From the NCBI GenBank assembly GCA_905235825.1, contig CAJONH010000035.1, positions 1 to 29,347 of the forward strand: 29,347 bases of DNA. Reading direction: 5' to 3'. Under the pieces are notes generated by a model. It ran no database searches. It saw nothing but the letters and a program-made list of their open reading frames with translations, and was not told the origin of the DNA. Source of the DNA: Candidatus Gastranaerophilales bacterium (GTDB lineage Bacteria > Cyanobacteriota > Vampirovibrionia > Gastranaerophilales > Gastranaerophilaceae). Numbering within the stretch: the stretch's first letter is position 1; every line of letters begins with the position of its first letter. Both the position numbers and the translations under genes were made by a program. Shown here piece by piece: positions 9,696-17,261 of this stretch.

Positions 9696-9725
9696 TTGAG
9701 ATGTTTCGCTTCGCTCAACATGACA
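9696..9725. repeat. Possible second dispersed repeat (GAGATGTTTCGCTTCGCTCA type)
   Basis: This 30-bp stretch is GC-richer than its surroundings and carries the core TTCGCTTCGCTC between ATGTT and AACAT arms. From memory, very similar sequences are scattered through many bacterial genomes as REP-like elements. Only one copy is present here, so its repeat nature cannot be shown from the window. Confidence 0.4.
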
Positions 9726-9754
9726 AATTTTGGATAACATTCCTTTATTTTTAA

Positions 9755-9783
9755 TATACAAATAACTAAAAAAATTGTATAAT
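9755..9783 (+). promoter_or_regulatory. Candidate promoter of the Asp-loop repeat protein
   Basis: TATACA (9755-9760), a 17-nt spacer and a perfect TATAAT (9778-9783) lie 32 bp before the start codon. AAGGAG at 9803-9808 serves as ribosome site. Confidence 0.55.
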
Positions 9784-9815
9784 CACTATTGTAATATTTT
9801 TTAAGGAGTACTTTT

Positions 9816-10256
9816 ATGTCCGGTTTTAGCGAAGAAATTTTAGATGAAATTAATAAACTCGTTTTTGATGAAAACGACGACGGTTTACTTGATAAAATCG
9901 TCCAAGTCGATAGAAATGACCTCGGTCAAATTTCTAAAGTCATTCTCGACTTCGAAGGCGATAATATCCCCGATATAGCCGTATACTTTGAATATGACAG
10001 CTTAGGCAGAGTTATTACGAAAAGTTTGGATACTAATCTCGATAACTCTATTAATAAAATTATTAAATATCAATACGATGATAACGGTAACTATACAATT
10101 TTTTACGACGACAATGCCGACGGTAAAACGGATTTCATTGAAAAAACCGATGACCAGGGTAATGTCCGCATTCACGATGTACGATCGAAAACTCAAAAAT
10201 TTTCCGAGATTATTAAAGATTTTGTTTCAGAATTGAAATCTTTAAAAAGGAAATAA
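9816..10256 (+). CDS. Small protein with four 27-residue Asp-loop (EF-hand/dockerin-like) repeats
   Basis: The product is 146 residues with no signal peptide and no membrane segment. Four acidic loops start near residues 18 (DENDDGLLDKIV), 45 (DFEGDNIPDIAV), 72 (DTNLDNSINKII) and 98 (DDNADGKTDFIE), exactly 27 residues apart. Each is followed by a Y/F-rich strand with a D-x-x-G turn (YEYDSLGR, YQYDDNGN), resembling YD/RHS-type strands. Loops of the form DxDxDG normally bind Ca2+. Loops 1 and 4 keep the best ligand pattern, while 2 and 3 are weaker. The C-terminus is basic and helical. An AAGGAG site precedes the start, and a terminator follows at once, so it is a single-gene unit. Function is unknown. 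Calcium binding is inferred, and it may also bind a partner as a small beta-solenoid-like domain. Confidence 0.8.
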   Translation: MSGFSEEILDEINKLVFDENDDGLLDKIVQVDRNDLGQISKVILDFEGDNIPDIAVYFEYDSLGRVITKSLDTNLDNSINKIIKYQYDDNGNYTIFYDDNADGKTDFIEKTDDQGNVRIHDVRSKTQKFSEIIKDFVSELKSLKRK

Positions 10257-10273
10257 TCTGTCACATTTTAATA

Positions 10274-10310
10274 AAAAAACTGCCGACAAATAAATTTACG
10301 GCAGTTTTTT
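10274..10310. terminator. Bidirectional terminator between convergent genes
   Basis: AAAAAACTGCCG pairs perfectly with CGGCAGTTTTTT around a 13-nt loop. It has U-tracts in both directions and serves the gene ending at 10256 and the minus-strand gene ending at 10320. Confidence 0.9.
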
Positions 10311-10319
10311 TATTAAAAC

Positions 10320-10733
10320 TTACAGTATATTCTTAAATATAATATTATTATTAGCCTCTATATATTTATGCAGTTTTTGTATGAGTAAAGGCGAAAAATT
10401 GTAATTGTTATCGGCAGGGATAATTTTTATAAATGAACTGCCGCTGTCATGCGATGCAATTGATGCTATAAATTCCTTTGTATATGCCTTAAACAAAACA
10501 CTGCCTGTCTTAAATTGAATTTCCTCAATAGAATAATTATTCTCGTTTAATGCACTTAACAATAAATACAATAAGTTCTCCGACGATGTTTTATACGTTT
10601 TCGCAAAATCTATACTCGGCGGTGTTATTCTTATAGGCACCGGCGGAGGTACTACATTATCAGCCTTAACATCCATAGGCATAATAAATAACATTATATT
10701 TACCGCTAATACTACCGAAAATACTTTATTCAT
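10320..10733 (-). CDS. Small exported protein of unknown function, coupled to polA
   Basis: The start chosen is ATG 10733, whose A is shared with the polA stop in a TAATG overlap, so translation is probably coupled. A start five codons upstream (10748) would lie inside polA. The product is 137 residues and begins with a Sec signal peptide: basic MNK, a hydrophobic core to about residue 19, and a likely cleavage after VKA near residue 25. A proline-rich linker (PPPVPIRITPP) follows, then a mixed alpha/beta domain of about 95 residues without a family I recognise. It ends at the shared terminator. Location is inferred as periplasmic or surface. Nothing in it relates obviously to DNA replication, so the operon link may be only positional. 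Confidence 0.8.
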   Translation of the reverse strand: MNKVFSVVLAVNIMLFIMPMDVKADNVVPPPVPIRITPPSIDFAKTYKTSSENLLYLLLSALNENNYSIEEIQFKTGSVLFKAYTKEFIASIASHDSGSSFIKIIPADNNYNFSPLLIQKLHKYIEANNNIIFKNIL

Positions 10734-13591
10734 TACAGCTCCATCCACGACTTACCGGCAAAAATATCTACCTTCAACGGAACCAAGAACGGCTGCTCCA
10801 GCTCCATAGCTCTTTGAACCGACATCTTTACCTTCTCTATTTCAGTATTTACCGTTTCGATTACAAGTTCATCATGCACCTGTATGATTATTTTAGATAT
10901 AATTCTATTTTTTGTAAAGTCATTTTGCAAACGAACCATTGCCAGTTTCATTATATCTGCGGCAGTACCCTGTATAGGTGCATTTATTGCCGCCCGTTGA
11001 GCCGCTTCCTGTATCTTTTGATTTGTACTCAATAATCCCGAACTTAAATAACGCTTTCTTCCATACATCGTTTCTACATATCCGTGTGCATAAGCAAACT
11101 TGATTGTTTCATCCATATACCGCTTTACCCCCGGATACATCGCAAAATATCTGTCTATAAAATCTTGTGCCTCATAAACACTTATTCCTAAACTCGATGC
11201 AAGTCCATACCTCGATTGACCGTATACAATTCCAAAATTTACAGCTTTCGCTCTCTTTCGCATCTCCTTTGTTACCTGCTCAATCGGTACGTCAAATACC
11301 TTTGCGGCTGTGGCACTATGTATATCTTCATCATTACAAAATGCTTCGATTAAATTATCATCCCTTGATATATGTGCAAGTAACCTCAGTTCAATTTGTG
11401 AATAATCGGCAGAAATTATAAAATTATCGGGATTTTCAGCCGTGAATGCTCCTCTTATTCGGTTTCCCAATTCTGTTTTGACGGGTATATTCTGCAAATT
11501 CGGGTTCGATGAAGATAATCTCCCCGTTGTTGTTATCGTTTGATTAAATGCTGCATGTATTCTGTTATCCGAAGGACTCCTTAATTCGGGCAGCGTTTCA
11601 ACATAAGTACTCTTTAATTTTGCAAGATGCCTCTGCTCAAGTATATCTCTCGCAATTTTATGCTCCTCTGCAAGAGTTTCCAATACCTTTGCACTCGTTG
11701 AATACCCCGTCTTCGACTTCATTCCCTTCGCTTTTAAATTCATCTTGCCAAATAATATATCCCCTACCTGCTTTGGAGAATTAATATTAAATTTTTCTCC
11801 CGCTTCTTCATATATTGCGGCTTCCGTAACCTCTAATCTTGAATTTATTTCACTCTCTATATTTCCAAGACAATTTACGTCAACATAAGCACCGTTTTCT
11901 TCCATTTGCATTAATACAAGCGAAACAGGCACCTCTATATCATAAAGTAAATCAAGCTCCTTTTCGTCAAGGTTATTTTGCCAGTATTTTGTTAATAACA
12001 AAGTTGCAAAAGCATCATCACAAGCATAAGATGCCGCTTCTTCTATAGGAACGGACTCTATTGTACGAGATGAACTGCTGCTCAGCAGCTCATCATATTC
12101 AACCATTATATAATCAAGATAATCACTCGCCTGCTGTTTTAATCCGTGCTTGCGTGAAGAATCCTTGATATAACTCGCAAGCATAGTATCAAATATAATG
12201 TTTTTCAACGGCATACCGTGATGAAACAGTACGTGTGCATCAAATTTAGCATTTTGAAGCGTTTTTGCAATTTTTTCGTCAGCAAGTATCGGTGCTAATT
12301 TATCTTTTACACAATCTAACTCCAACTGTTGTCCGAATTGGTGAAATACAGGTATGTAATAAGATTTAACAAGGTCGTTTTTTGCTTCATCAGGCTTCAC
12401 TCTGCCGTTCTTAACCTGCACCTGTTCACTATAGGCAATTGAAATACCTACTAAATCACACTCAATAGGATTAATTCCCGTTGTTTCTACATCAATCGCA
12501 AATAATGTCTGCTCTTTTAACTCTTTTACAAGATTTTCAAGTTTTTCTTCACTGTCAACAACACTCTTTTGATGATTATATGCTTTATGTGACGACTTCG
12601 TAAGCATCTCGCCTATCCCCAACCCTAATTGCATCTGTCCCTGATTATTTGTTTTACTTGCACAATCAGGCAAAACTTTAGGATTTACAGAACCTACTTT
12701 AAAAGGTTTCAATAAATTATCAGAGTTCTTTAAAAAATTATAAAATTGATTTTTCTTGAAAAATTCAATAACAGCATCATAATTCGGCATTTCAAGTTTT
12801 GCACAGTCAAAATCATAATCAATATCCAAATTTCGCTGAATAGTTGCAAGTTCTTTACTTAAAAATGCTATCTCTTTTCCTTCTCTTAATTTTTTATTAA
12901 GAGCCTTCTCCGTTATATTATCTATATTTTCATATATCTGCTCTAATTTATCATATCTGCCCAGCAATTTACAGGCTGTCTTTTCCCCTATCCCCTTAAT
13001 TCCGGGAATATTATCCGATGTATCTCCCGATAACCCTTTATAATCCGTTATTTGATACGGATAAACACCCATTTTTTCATATACTTTATACCAGTTAAAC
13101 TCCGTTAACTCACCCTTTGAAGGCATTATTACCTTTATAAATCCTTCTCTGTCAACCAGCTGAAAGGAATCTCTATCCCCCGTTAAAATATACGTCTTGT
13201 GCTGCTTTTGCTTCGCCTTCGATGCAATTGTTCCTATAACATCATCAGCTTCGTAGTTTTCCTTTGTGTAAATTGGTATATTTAATGTATTTAACCCCTC
13301 TACGATAAGTCCAATCTGTGAACTCAACGTATCAGGCATGCTCTCTCTCTGTGCCTTATACTCAGCATACATTTCACTCCTGTATGTATGACGTGAAACA
13401 TCAAATGCAACTGCTATTGCATCAGGTTTTATTTCATTGTTTTGCAGTAAATCAAATACAGCTTTGAAAAATCCAAAAACCGCCCACGTCGGCTGATTTT
13501 CCGTTGTCTTCATCCCTGTTCGCTCTAACGCAAAAAAATACCTGTATGCAAGTGCATGTCCGTCTATCAATAAAAAATTCTTTTCTTCCAT
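10733..13591 (-). CDS. polA: DNA polymerase I
   Basis: The 952-residue product has all three domains. The N-terminal 5'-3' flap exonuclease (about 1-300) has LLIDGHALAYR, the acidic YEADDVIG and GDRDSFQL motifs and the helix-hairpin-helix GIKGIGEKTA. The 3'-5' proofreading domain (about 350-540) keeps its acidic residues in FAIDVETTG near residue 366, NAKFDAHVL and YACDDAFAT, so proofreading is probably active; many Gram-positive homologues have lost it. The polymerase domain (about 560-952) has motif A (ADYSQIELRLLAH, near 727), motif B (RAKAVNFGIVYG) and motif C (QVHDELV, near 904). The enzyme removes RNA primers and fills gaps in repair. The start codon ATG 13591 gives the family N-terminus; its ribosome site is weak. 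It is transcribed divergently from clpP. Confidence 0.98.
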   Translation of the reverse strand: MEEKNFLLIDGHALAYRYFFALERTGMKTTENQPTWAVFGFFKAVFDLLQNNEIKPDAIAVAFDVSRHTYRSEMYAEYKAQRESMPDTLSSQIGLIVEGLNTLNIPIYTKENYEADDVIGTIASKAKQKQHKTYILTGDRDSFQLVDREGFIKVIMPSKGELTEFNWYKVYEKMGVYPYQITDYKGLSGDTSDNIPGIKGIGEKTACKLLGRYDKLEQIYENIDNITEKALNKKLREGKEIAFLSKELATIQRNLDIDYDFDCAKLEMPNYDAVIEFFKKNQFYNFLKNSDNLLKPFKVGSVNPKVLPDCASKTNNQGQMQLGLGIGEMLTKSSHKAYNHQKSVVDSEEKLENLVKELKEQTLFAIDVETTGINPIECDLVGISIAYSEQVQVKNGRVKPDEAKNDLVKSYYIPVFHQFGQQLELDCVKDKLAPILADEKIAKTLQNAKFDAHVLFHHGMPLKNIIFDTMLASYIKDSSRKHGLKQQASDYLDYIMVEYDELLSSSSSRTIESVPIEEAASYACDDAFATLLLTKYWQNNLDEKELDLLYDIEVPVSLVLMQMEENGAYVDVNCLGNIESEINSRLEVTEAAIYEEAGEKFNINSPKQVGDILFGKMNLKAKGMKSKTGYSTSAKVLETLAEEHKIARDILEQRHLAKLKSTYVETLPELRSPSDNRIHAAFNQTITTTGRLSSSNPNLQNIPVKTELGNRIRGAFTAENPDNFIISADYSQIELRLLAHISRDDNLIEAFCNDEDIHSATAAKVFDVPIEQVTKEMRKRAKAVNFGIVYGQSRYGLASSLGISVYEAQDFIDRYFAMYPGVKRYMDETIKFAYAHGYVETMYGRKRYLSSGLLSTNQKIQEAAQRAAINAPIQGTAADIMKLAMVRLQNDFTKNRIISKIIIQVHDELVIETVNTEIEKVKMSVQRAMELEQPFLVPLKVDIFAGKSWMEL

Positions 13592-13630
13592 ATAAATATT
13601 CTACCATTAAATTAATATTAAATCGTAATA

Positions 13631-13659
13631 TTGTATAAAAATATTATGTTGTATATAAT
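13631..13659 (+). promoter_or_regulatory. Promoter of clpP
   Basis: TTGTAT (13631-13636), 17 nt, then a perfect TATAAT (13654-13659). The start codon is at 13685 with GAGG at 13674-13677. Confidence 0.65.
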
Positions 13660-13684
13660 ATATTTGTAGAATTGAGGTCGTGTT

Positions 13685-14275
13685 ATGGATAAAAAAACTA
13701 TATTGAGTTACATTCCAACTGTTATTGAAGCATCATCCAACGGTGAAAAGTCTTTTGATATATTCTCAAGATTATTGCGTGAACGTATAATCTTTTTGGG
13801 CGAAGAAATAGACGATGAATTAGCTAATTCGATTGTTGCTCAATTATTATTGCTGGATGCGGAAAATCCCGAAAAAGATATTATGATGTACATAAACAGC
13901 CCCGGAGGTGTTATAACGGCAGGCATGGCTATTTATGATACAATGAAACATGTTCGTGCGGATGTTTCTACAATATGCCTCGGTGAAGCGGCATCTATGG
14001 GTGCCTTCTTATTATCAGGCGGAACTAAAGGTAAAAGAATGGCTCTGCCCAGTGCCAGAATTATGATTCATCAGCCTTTAGGAGGTGCTAAAGGACAGGC
14101 TACCGATATTGAAATTGAAGCTAAAGAAATTTTAAGAATGAAAAAAGAATTAAATACTCTGCTCGCTGAACATACCGGTCAAACAGTTGAAAAAATATAT
14201 GAAGATACCGAACGTGATAACTATATGTCAGCAGCTGAAGCCGTTGAATACGGATTGATTGATAAAGTTATCTGA
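13685..14275 (+). CDS. clpP: ATP-dependent Clp protease proteolytic subunit
   Basis: This 196-residue serine peptidase has normal length. The catalytic triad is Ser104 in GEAASMGAFL, His129 in MIHQPLGG and Asp178 in ERDNYMSA. The oxyanion/handle region has INSPGG at 70-75 and the GGAKGQATDIEI segment that precedes the handle helix. The enzyme forms a double heptamer and degrades unfolded or tagged proteins delivered by ClpX, ClpA or ClpC; none of these partners is encoded next to it here. It has its own promoter and terminator, so it is monocistronic in this window. Many bacteria have clpP next to clpX or tig, and this is not the case here. Confidence 0.98.
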   Translation: MDKKTILSYIPTVIEASSNGEKSFDIFSRLLRERIIFLGEEIDDELANSIVAQLLLLDAENPEKDIMMYINSPGGVITAGMAIYDTMKHVRADVSTICLGEAASMGAFLLSGGTKGKRMALPSARIMIHQPLGGAKGQATDIEIEAKEILRMKKELNTLLAEHTGQTVEKIYEDTERDNYMSAAEAVEYGLIDKVI

Positions 14276-14293
14276 ATTTTAAAATACATTATT

Positions 14294-14328
14294 AAAAGGA
14301 AATCAATTTAGTTTGATTTCCTTTTTTT
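14294..14328 (+). terminator. Terminator of clpP
   Basis: AAAAGGAAATCAA pairs with TTGATTTCCTTTT around a short loop, followed by a run of T. Confidence 0.88.
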
Positions 14329-14433
14329 ATTCAAAATTTCATTTAAATAATTTAGTTCATTATCATACCAAAAGTTGATTGATTAATTCTTTACACTGCT
14401 AAAATATTATTATCAGACTTTTGGATATTGTAA

Positions 14434-14559
14434 ATGAATTTAAACGAATTTTGCCTCCTTAATTTTTTAATAAATCCTGATGAAATAATTGATTTGTCGG
14501 AAATTTTTGTGAAAAATATTGAAGAAGTTGAAAAAAACTTAAAATCAGATAATAATTAA
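14434..14559 (+). CDS. Possible 41-residue acidic small protein (doubtful)
   Basis: ATG 14434 opens a 41-codon frame ending at TAA 14557-14559, 26 bp before the next gene. The peptide is acidic and helical in its second half (IIDLSEIFVKNIEEVEKNL). No good ribosome site precedes it. It could be a leader peptide of the diguanylate cyclase gene, a real small protein or a chance frame. No family is recognised. Confidence 0.25.
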   Translation: MNLNEFCLLNFLINPDEIIDLSEIFVKNIEEVEKNLKSDNN

Positions 14560-14585
14560 TAATATTATTGTTTGATGGAGATTTT

Positions 14586-16457
14586 ATGGAAAAATTTTTA
14601 AGTTTTTTACACAGACACAGATATGATATACTCTATGTTTTTTCACTTTTATTTATTCTATGCTTTATAGCTTATATATTTCCGAAGGAAGATACTAAAT
14701 CTATTCTCGATACCATAGAAAATAAAACTTTCGACATAAGACAAAATATAATTTCAAAAGATAAAAAAGCAAATAAAGATATTGTAATAGTTACAATTGA
14801 TGACCCGTCTTACGAATATTTACTGGAAACATACGGAGATTGGCCTGTTCCAAGGCAGGTTTATGCCGAACTTTTGGATTACATTCAGGAACAAAATCCT
14901 AAATATGTTGCTTTTGATTTACTGTTTATTAAATCACTAAAAAGAGTTCCGCAAAGTGATGCAAAATTAATTGCAGCATTTAAAAAATATCCTAATACAT
15001 ACACAGCTATTAATTTTGATGACTACTCTTTTGAAATAAGAAAACCACCTTTAATTGATAATAAAATTACTACTGATATTCATATAGAATCTAAAACTAT
15101 TGACCCCTATGAATACACAAACTGCAGGCAGATTATGCCGGAACTTATCAACGCTACAAGTAATATAGGACATATTAATACACCTAAATCCGATGACGGA
15201 TTAATCAGACAAATTCCCGTATTTATCAATTATCCCGATTACGATGAAAATGATTATTCCAAAAAAGCAATAAAAAATTACCTCTATATGACAGTAAAAA
15301 TGGCTGTCGATTATTTAAATAAATACGAAAATGCAAATATAACGGATATTAAAGTTGATTCAAAAAATAATTTTATTATAGGTGACAGAATAATTCCTCT
15401 TACAAAAAATGCAGAGGCAATTCTTAACTGGTACGGCGAAAGCGGTATGAGAAACGGAAACGCATTCACTTATGTTTCAATGTGGGAAGTTATTAAATCT
15501 TTAAGAGCTAAAAAGGCAGGAAATCCCCAAATTCTAAAAGAAGACTTTTTTAAAGATAAAATAGTATATATCGGTACAAGCGTTTTTGCTCTCTCTGATA
15601 TAAAAACAGTTCCTACAAGCAAATATATGCCCGGAGTCGAAATCCACGCAACTCTTTTAAATAACATAATAGAAAATATTATCATACATAAAGCCTCTTT
15701 GCCTTATAACATCGCTCTATCTCTTATTATAGCCGTATTATCGGCATTAATAGTTTTTAAGGTGCGTTCGGTTTACGTTTCGGTAACTCTCTTAACTATG
15801 CTTATATTCTGTTACATCTACTATTCCGTATTCGTTATGGCTAAATATAACCTGTGGATTTGGATTGTTATACCTCTGTTAATCGCTTTTATTACTTTCG
15901 TTATTTCGTTTATTATTAAATATCTCATTACATCAAGAAATTTTGAATATACATATAAACTTGCTACAACAGATGGTTTGACTGAATTATATAACCATAG
16001 ATTTTTTCAGGAGCAAATACGAAAACAAATTAAAACGGCAGAAAAATCAAAAGGCAATTTTTCCTTAATCTTAATAGATATCGATTTCTTTAAAAAATTT
16101 AATGATAAATACGGGCATCAAGCAGGTGATGCCGTATTAAAACACGTGGCAAGAACACTGAAATCAAGCGTAAGAACAGAAGATTTCGTCTGCAGATACG
16201 GCGGAGAAGAAATGACTATTCTGTTAAATAACGCAAAACGTGAAACGGGTGTTAAAATAGCTCAAACTATTTGCAGCACTATAGCATCAAGGAAATATGA
16301 ACTTTCACCCGATTTGGAAGTAAATATAACTATTAGTTTAGGTGTTGCAACATATCCCGAAAACGGAACCACTCCTACAGATTTAATTGAATATGCAGAC
16401 AGGTGCCTGTATAAAGCAAAAGAAAACGGAAGAAATCAAGTGGGATTTTTAGAATAA
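14586..16457 (+). CDS. CHASE2-domain membrane diguanylate cyclase (GGDEF)
   Basis: The start is ATG 14586, with GGAG at 14577-14580; a TTG 18 bp upstream is rejected because the ribosome site would then lie inside the gene. The product is 623 residues. One membrane helix (about 13-33) leads to an extracytoplasmic CHASE2 sensor domain (about 40-360; note VIVTIDDPSYEYL and YVAFDLLF). Three helices follow (about 370-447), then a cytoplasmic GGDEF domain from TTDGLTELYNHRFF (about 459) to the end. The active-site motif is GGEEM, near residue 538, in place of GGEEF. The product-inhibition site RxxD is intact (RTED, five residues before the GG). It should make cyclic di-GMP in response to an envelope signal. 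The Met at motif position five is uncommon, so activity is probable rather than certain. Confidence 0.95.
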   Translation: MEKFLSFLHRHRYDILYVFSLLFILCFIAYIFPKEDTKSILDTIENKTFDIRQNIISKDKKANKDIVIVTIDDPSYEYLLETYGDWPVPRQVYAELLDYIQEQNPKYVAFDLLFIKSLKRVPQSDAKLIAAFKKYPNTYTAINFDDYSFEIRKPPLIDNKITTDIHIESKTIDPYEYTNCRQIMPELINATSNIGHINTPKSDDGLIRQIPVFINYPDYDENDYSKKAIKNYLYMTVKMAVDYLNKYENANITDIKVDSKNNFIIGDRIIPLTKNAEAILNWYGESGMRNGNAFTYVSMWEVIKSLRAKKAGNPQILKEDFFKDKIVYIGTSVFALSDIKTVPTSKYMPGVEIHATLLNNIIENIIIHKASLPYNIALSLIIAVLSALIVFKVRSVYVSVTLLTMLIFCYIYYSVFVMAKYNLWIWIVIPLLIAFITFVISFIIKYLITSRNFEYTYKLATTDGLTELYNHRFFQEQIRKQIKTAEKSKGNFSLILIDIDFFKKFNDKYGHQAGDAVLKHVARTLKSSVRTEDFVCRYGGEEMTILLNNAKRETGVKIAQTICSTIASRKYELSPDLEVNITISLGVATYPENGTTPTDLIEYADRCLYKAKENGRNQVGFLE

Positions 16458-16474
16458 AAAATTCATAATAAAAA

Positions 16475-16512
16475 AATAAACGCTGTCTAATTATTCACAG
16501 ACAGCGTTTATT
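16475..16512. terminator. Bidirectional terminator
   Basis: AATAAACGCTGTCT pairs perfectly with AGACAGCGTTTATT around a 10-nt loop. It lies between the convergent diguanylate cyclase and MNT genes and has A/T tracts on both sides. Its last base touches the stop codon of the MNT gene. Confidence 0.9.
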
Positions 16513-16814
16513 TAATTTTTTTGATAGAAAAGTTTCCCCTCTGTGTCAATACTTTTCTTCAATCCTTCATGTGTTAGTGTCTTATAATCGGTAACATCAA
16601 ACTTATACGGGGTAGGGAGTATATACAAATCATACTTGATAATTGATGCTCTGCCGCCTTCACTTAACCAAACCGCAAAATCTATATCAGAACCGTTTCT
16701 GTAATTTCCCTTAGCTCGTGAACCATATATTTTAACAGTTTCAACATAAGGATTTTTTTTAAAGTAGTTTGTTAATTCATCTACCGTTCTCTCCGGCAGT
16801 CCAAAATTATCCAT
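16512..16814 (-). CDS. mntA-like: MNT-fold nucleotidyltransferase, MntA-like antitoxin partner
   Basis: The protein is 100 residues with the minimal nucleotidyltransferase signature GSRAKG (31-36), then SDIDFAV (Asp43, Asp45) and a third acidic position in KFDVTDY (Asp73). This set can bind Mg-ATP. In studied HepT/MntA systems the MNT protein silences the HEPN toxin by adding AMP groups to a tyrosine. The gene overlaps the upstream HEPN gene by 8 bp, which implies coupled translation and fixed stoichiometry. It ends at a strong terminator. Polymer-forming roles are excluded by size. Alternative: an HI0073-type protein whose target is not its neighbour. Confidence 0.88.
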   Translation of the reverse strand: MDNFGLPERTVDELTNYFKKNPYVETVKIYGSRAKGNYRNGSDIDFAVWLSEGGRASIIKYDLYILPTPYKFDVTDYKTLTHEGLKKSIDTEGKLFYQKN

Positions 16815-17202
16815 TGATTTTCTCCAGCAAATTTTTAAAATTCATAAGTTCTTCATAATAAATTGTATTTATTTTTTCAACTATTATATCAACTTTGTCA
16901 ATATTATATTCATGAGAACTTATATTCCTATCCTTTATCATATCTATCCATACCTGTCCGTTAATACCGGTTTCAAAACTATAGGCTTCCTTTATGGTAT
17001 CTATTGGCGTAGAAACTTTAATTCCATTATCACTTAAATAATCTTTTAAAATTTTCCAGCCCAGCTCTATCACCACTTCATAAGATTGAATTAACGCAAG
17101 TTTAGACATGTCATTATTTAATTTTGAATAAGCACAATGCATTGAAGAATAGAGTATAAATGCTTTATTATAATTTTCTATTCGTTGTAATAATCTGGAC
17201 AT
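16807..17202 (-). CDS. hepT-like: HEPN protein of the HI0074 (nucleotidyltransferase substrate-binding) family, HepT-like toxin candidate
   Basis: The product is a 131-residue all-helical protein. The region YEVVIELGWKILKDYL and the C-terminal DMIKDRNISSHEYN match the HI0074 family. The latter contains RX4HXY (Arg92, His97, Tyr99), the HEPN ribonuclease active-site pattern. In Shewanella HepT the tyrosine of this motif is the residue adenylylated by MntA. This one is therefore predicted to be an RNase toxin neutralised by the MNT protein encoded next. A dedicated promoter lies at 17231-17259. The ribosome site is weak (AAGAG). Alternative: a non-toxic binding subunit. Confidence 0.85.
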   Translation of the reverse strand: MSRLLQRIENYNKAFILYSSMHCAYSKLNNDMSKLALIQSYEVVIELGWKILKDYLSDNGIKVSTPIDTIKEAYSFETGINGQVWIDMIKDRNISSHEYNIDKVDIIVEKINTIYYEELMNFKNLLEKING

Positions 17203-17230
17203 ATCAATTTCTCTTTTCCGTTATAAGTAC

Positions 17231-17259
17231 ATAATAGCATTGTATAATTTTGTTCTCAA
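17231..17259 (-). promoter_or_regulatory. Promoter of the HEPN-MNT pair
   Basis: On the minus strand TTGAGA (17259-17254), 17 nt, then TATTAT (17236-17231). It sits just past the stop codon of the radical SAM gene, so the pair can be expressed independently of it. Confidence 0.65.
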
Positions 17260-17261
17260 TA

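Noticed and set aside
10814..12048. Several plus-strand frames of 69-84 codons opposite polA
   Set aside because: They are antisense to conserved polymerase motifs and have no independent signals.
14568..14585. TTG start of the CHASE2-GGDEF gene
   Set aside because: The GGAG ribosome site would fall inside the reading frame; ATG 14586 lies 5 nt after it.
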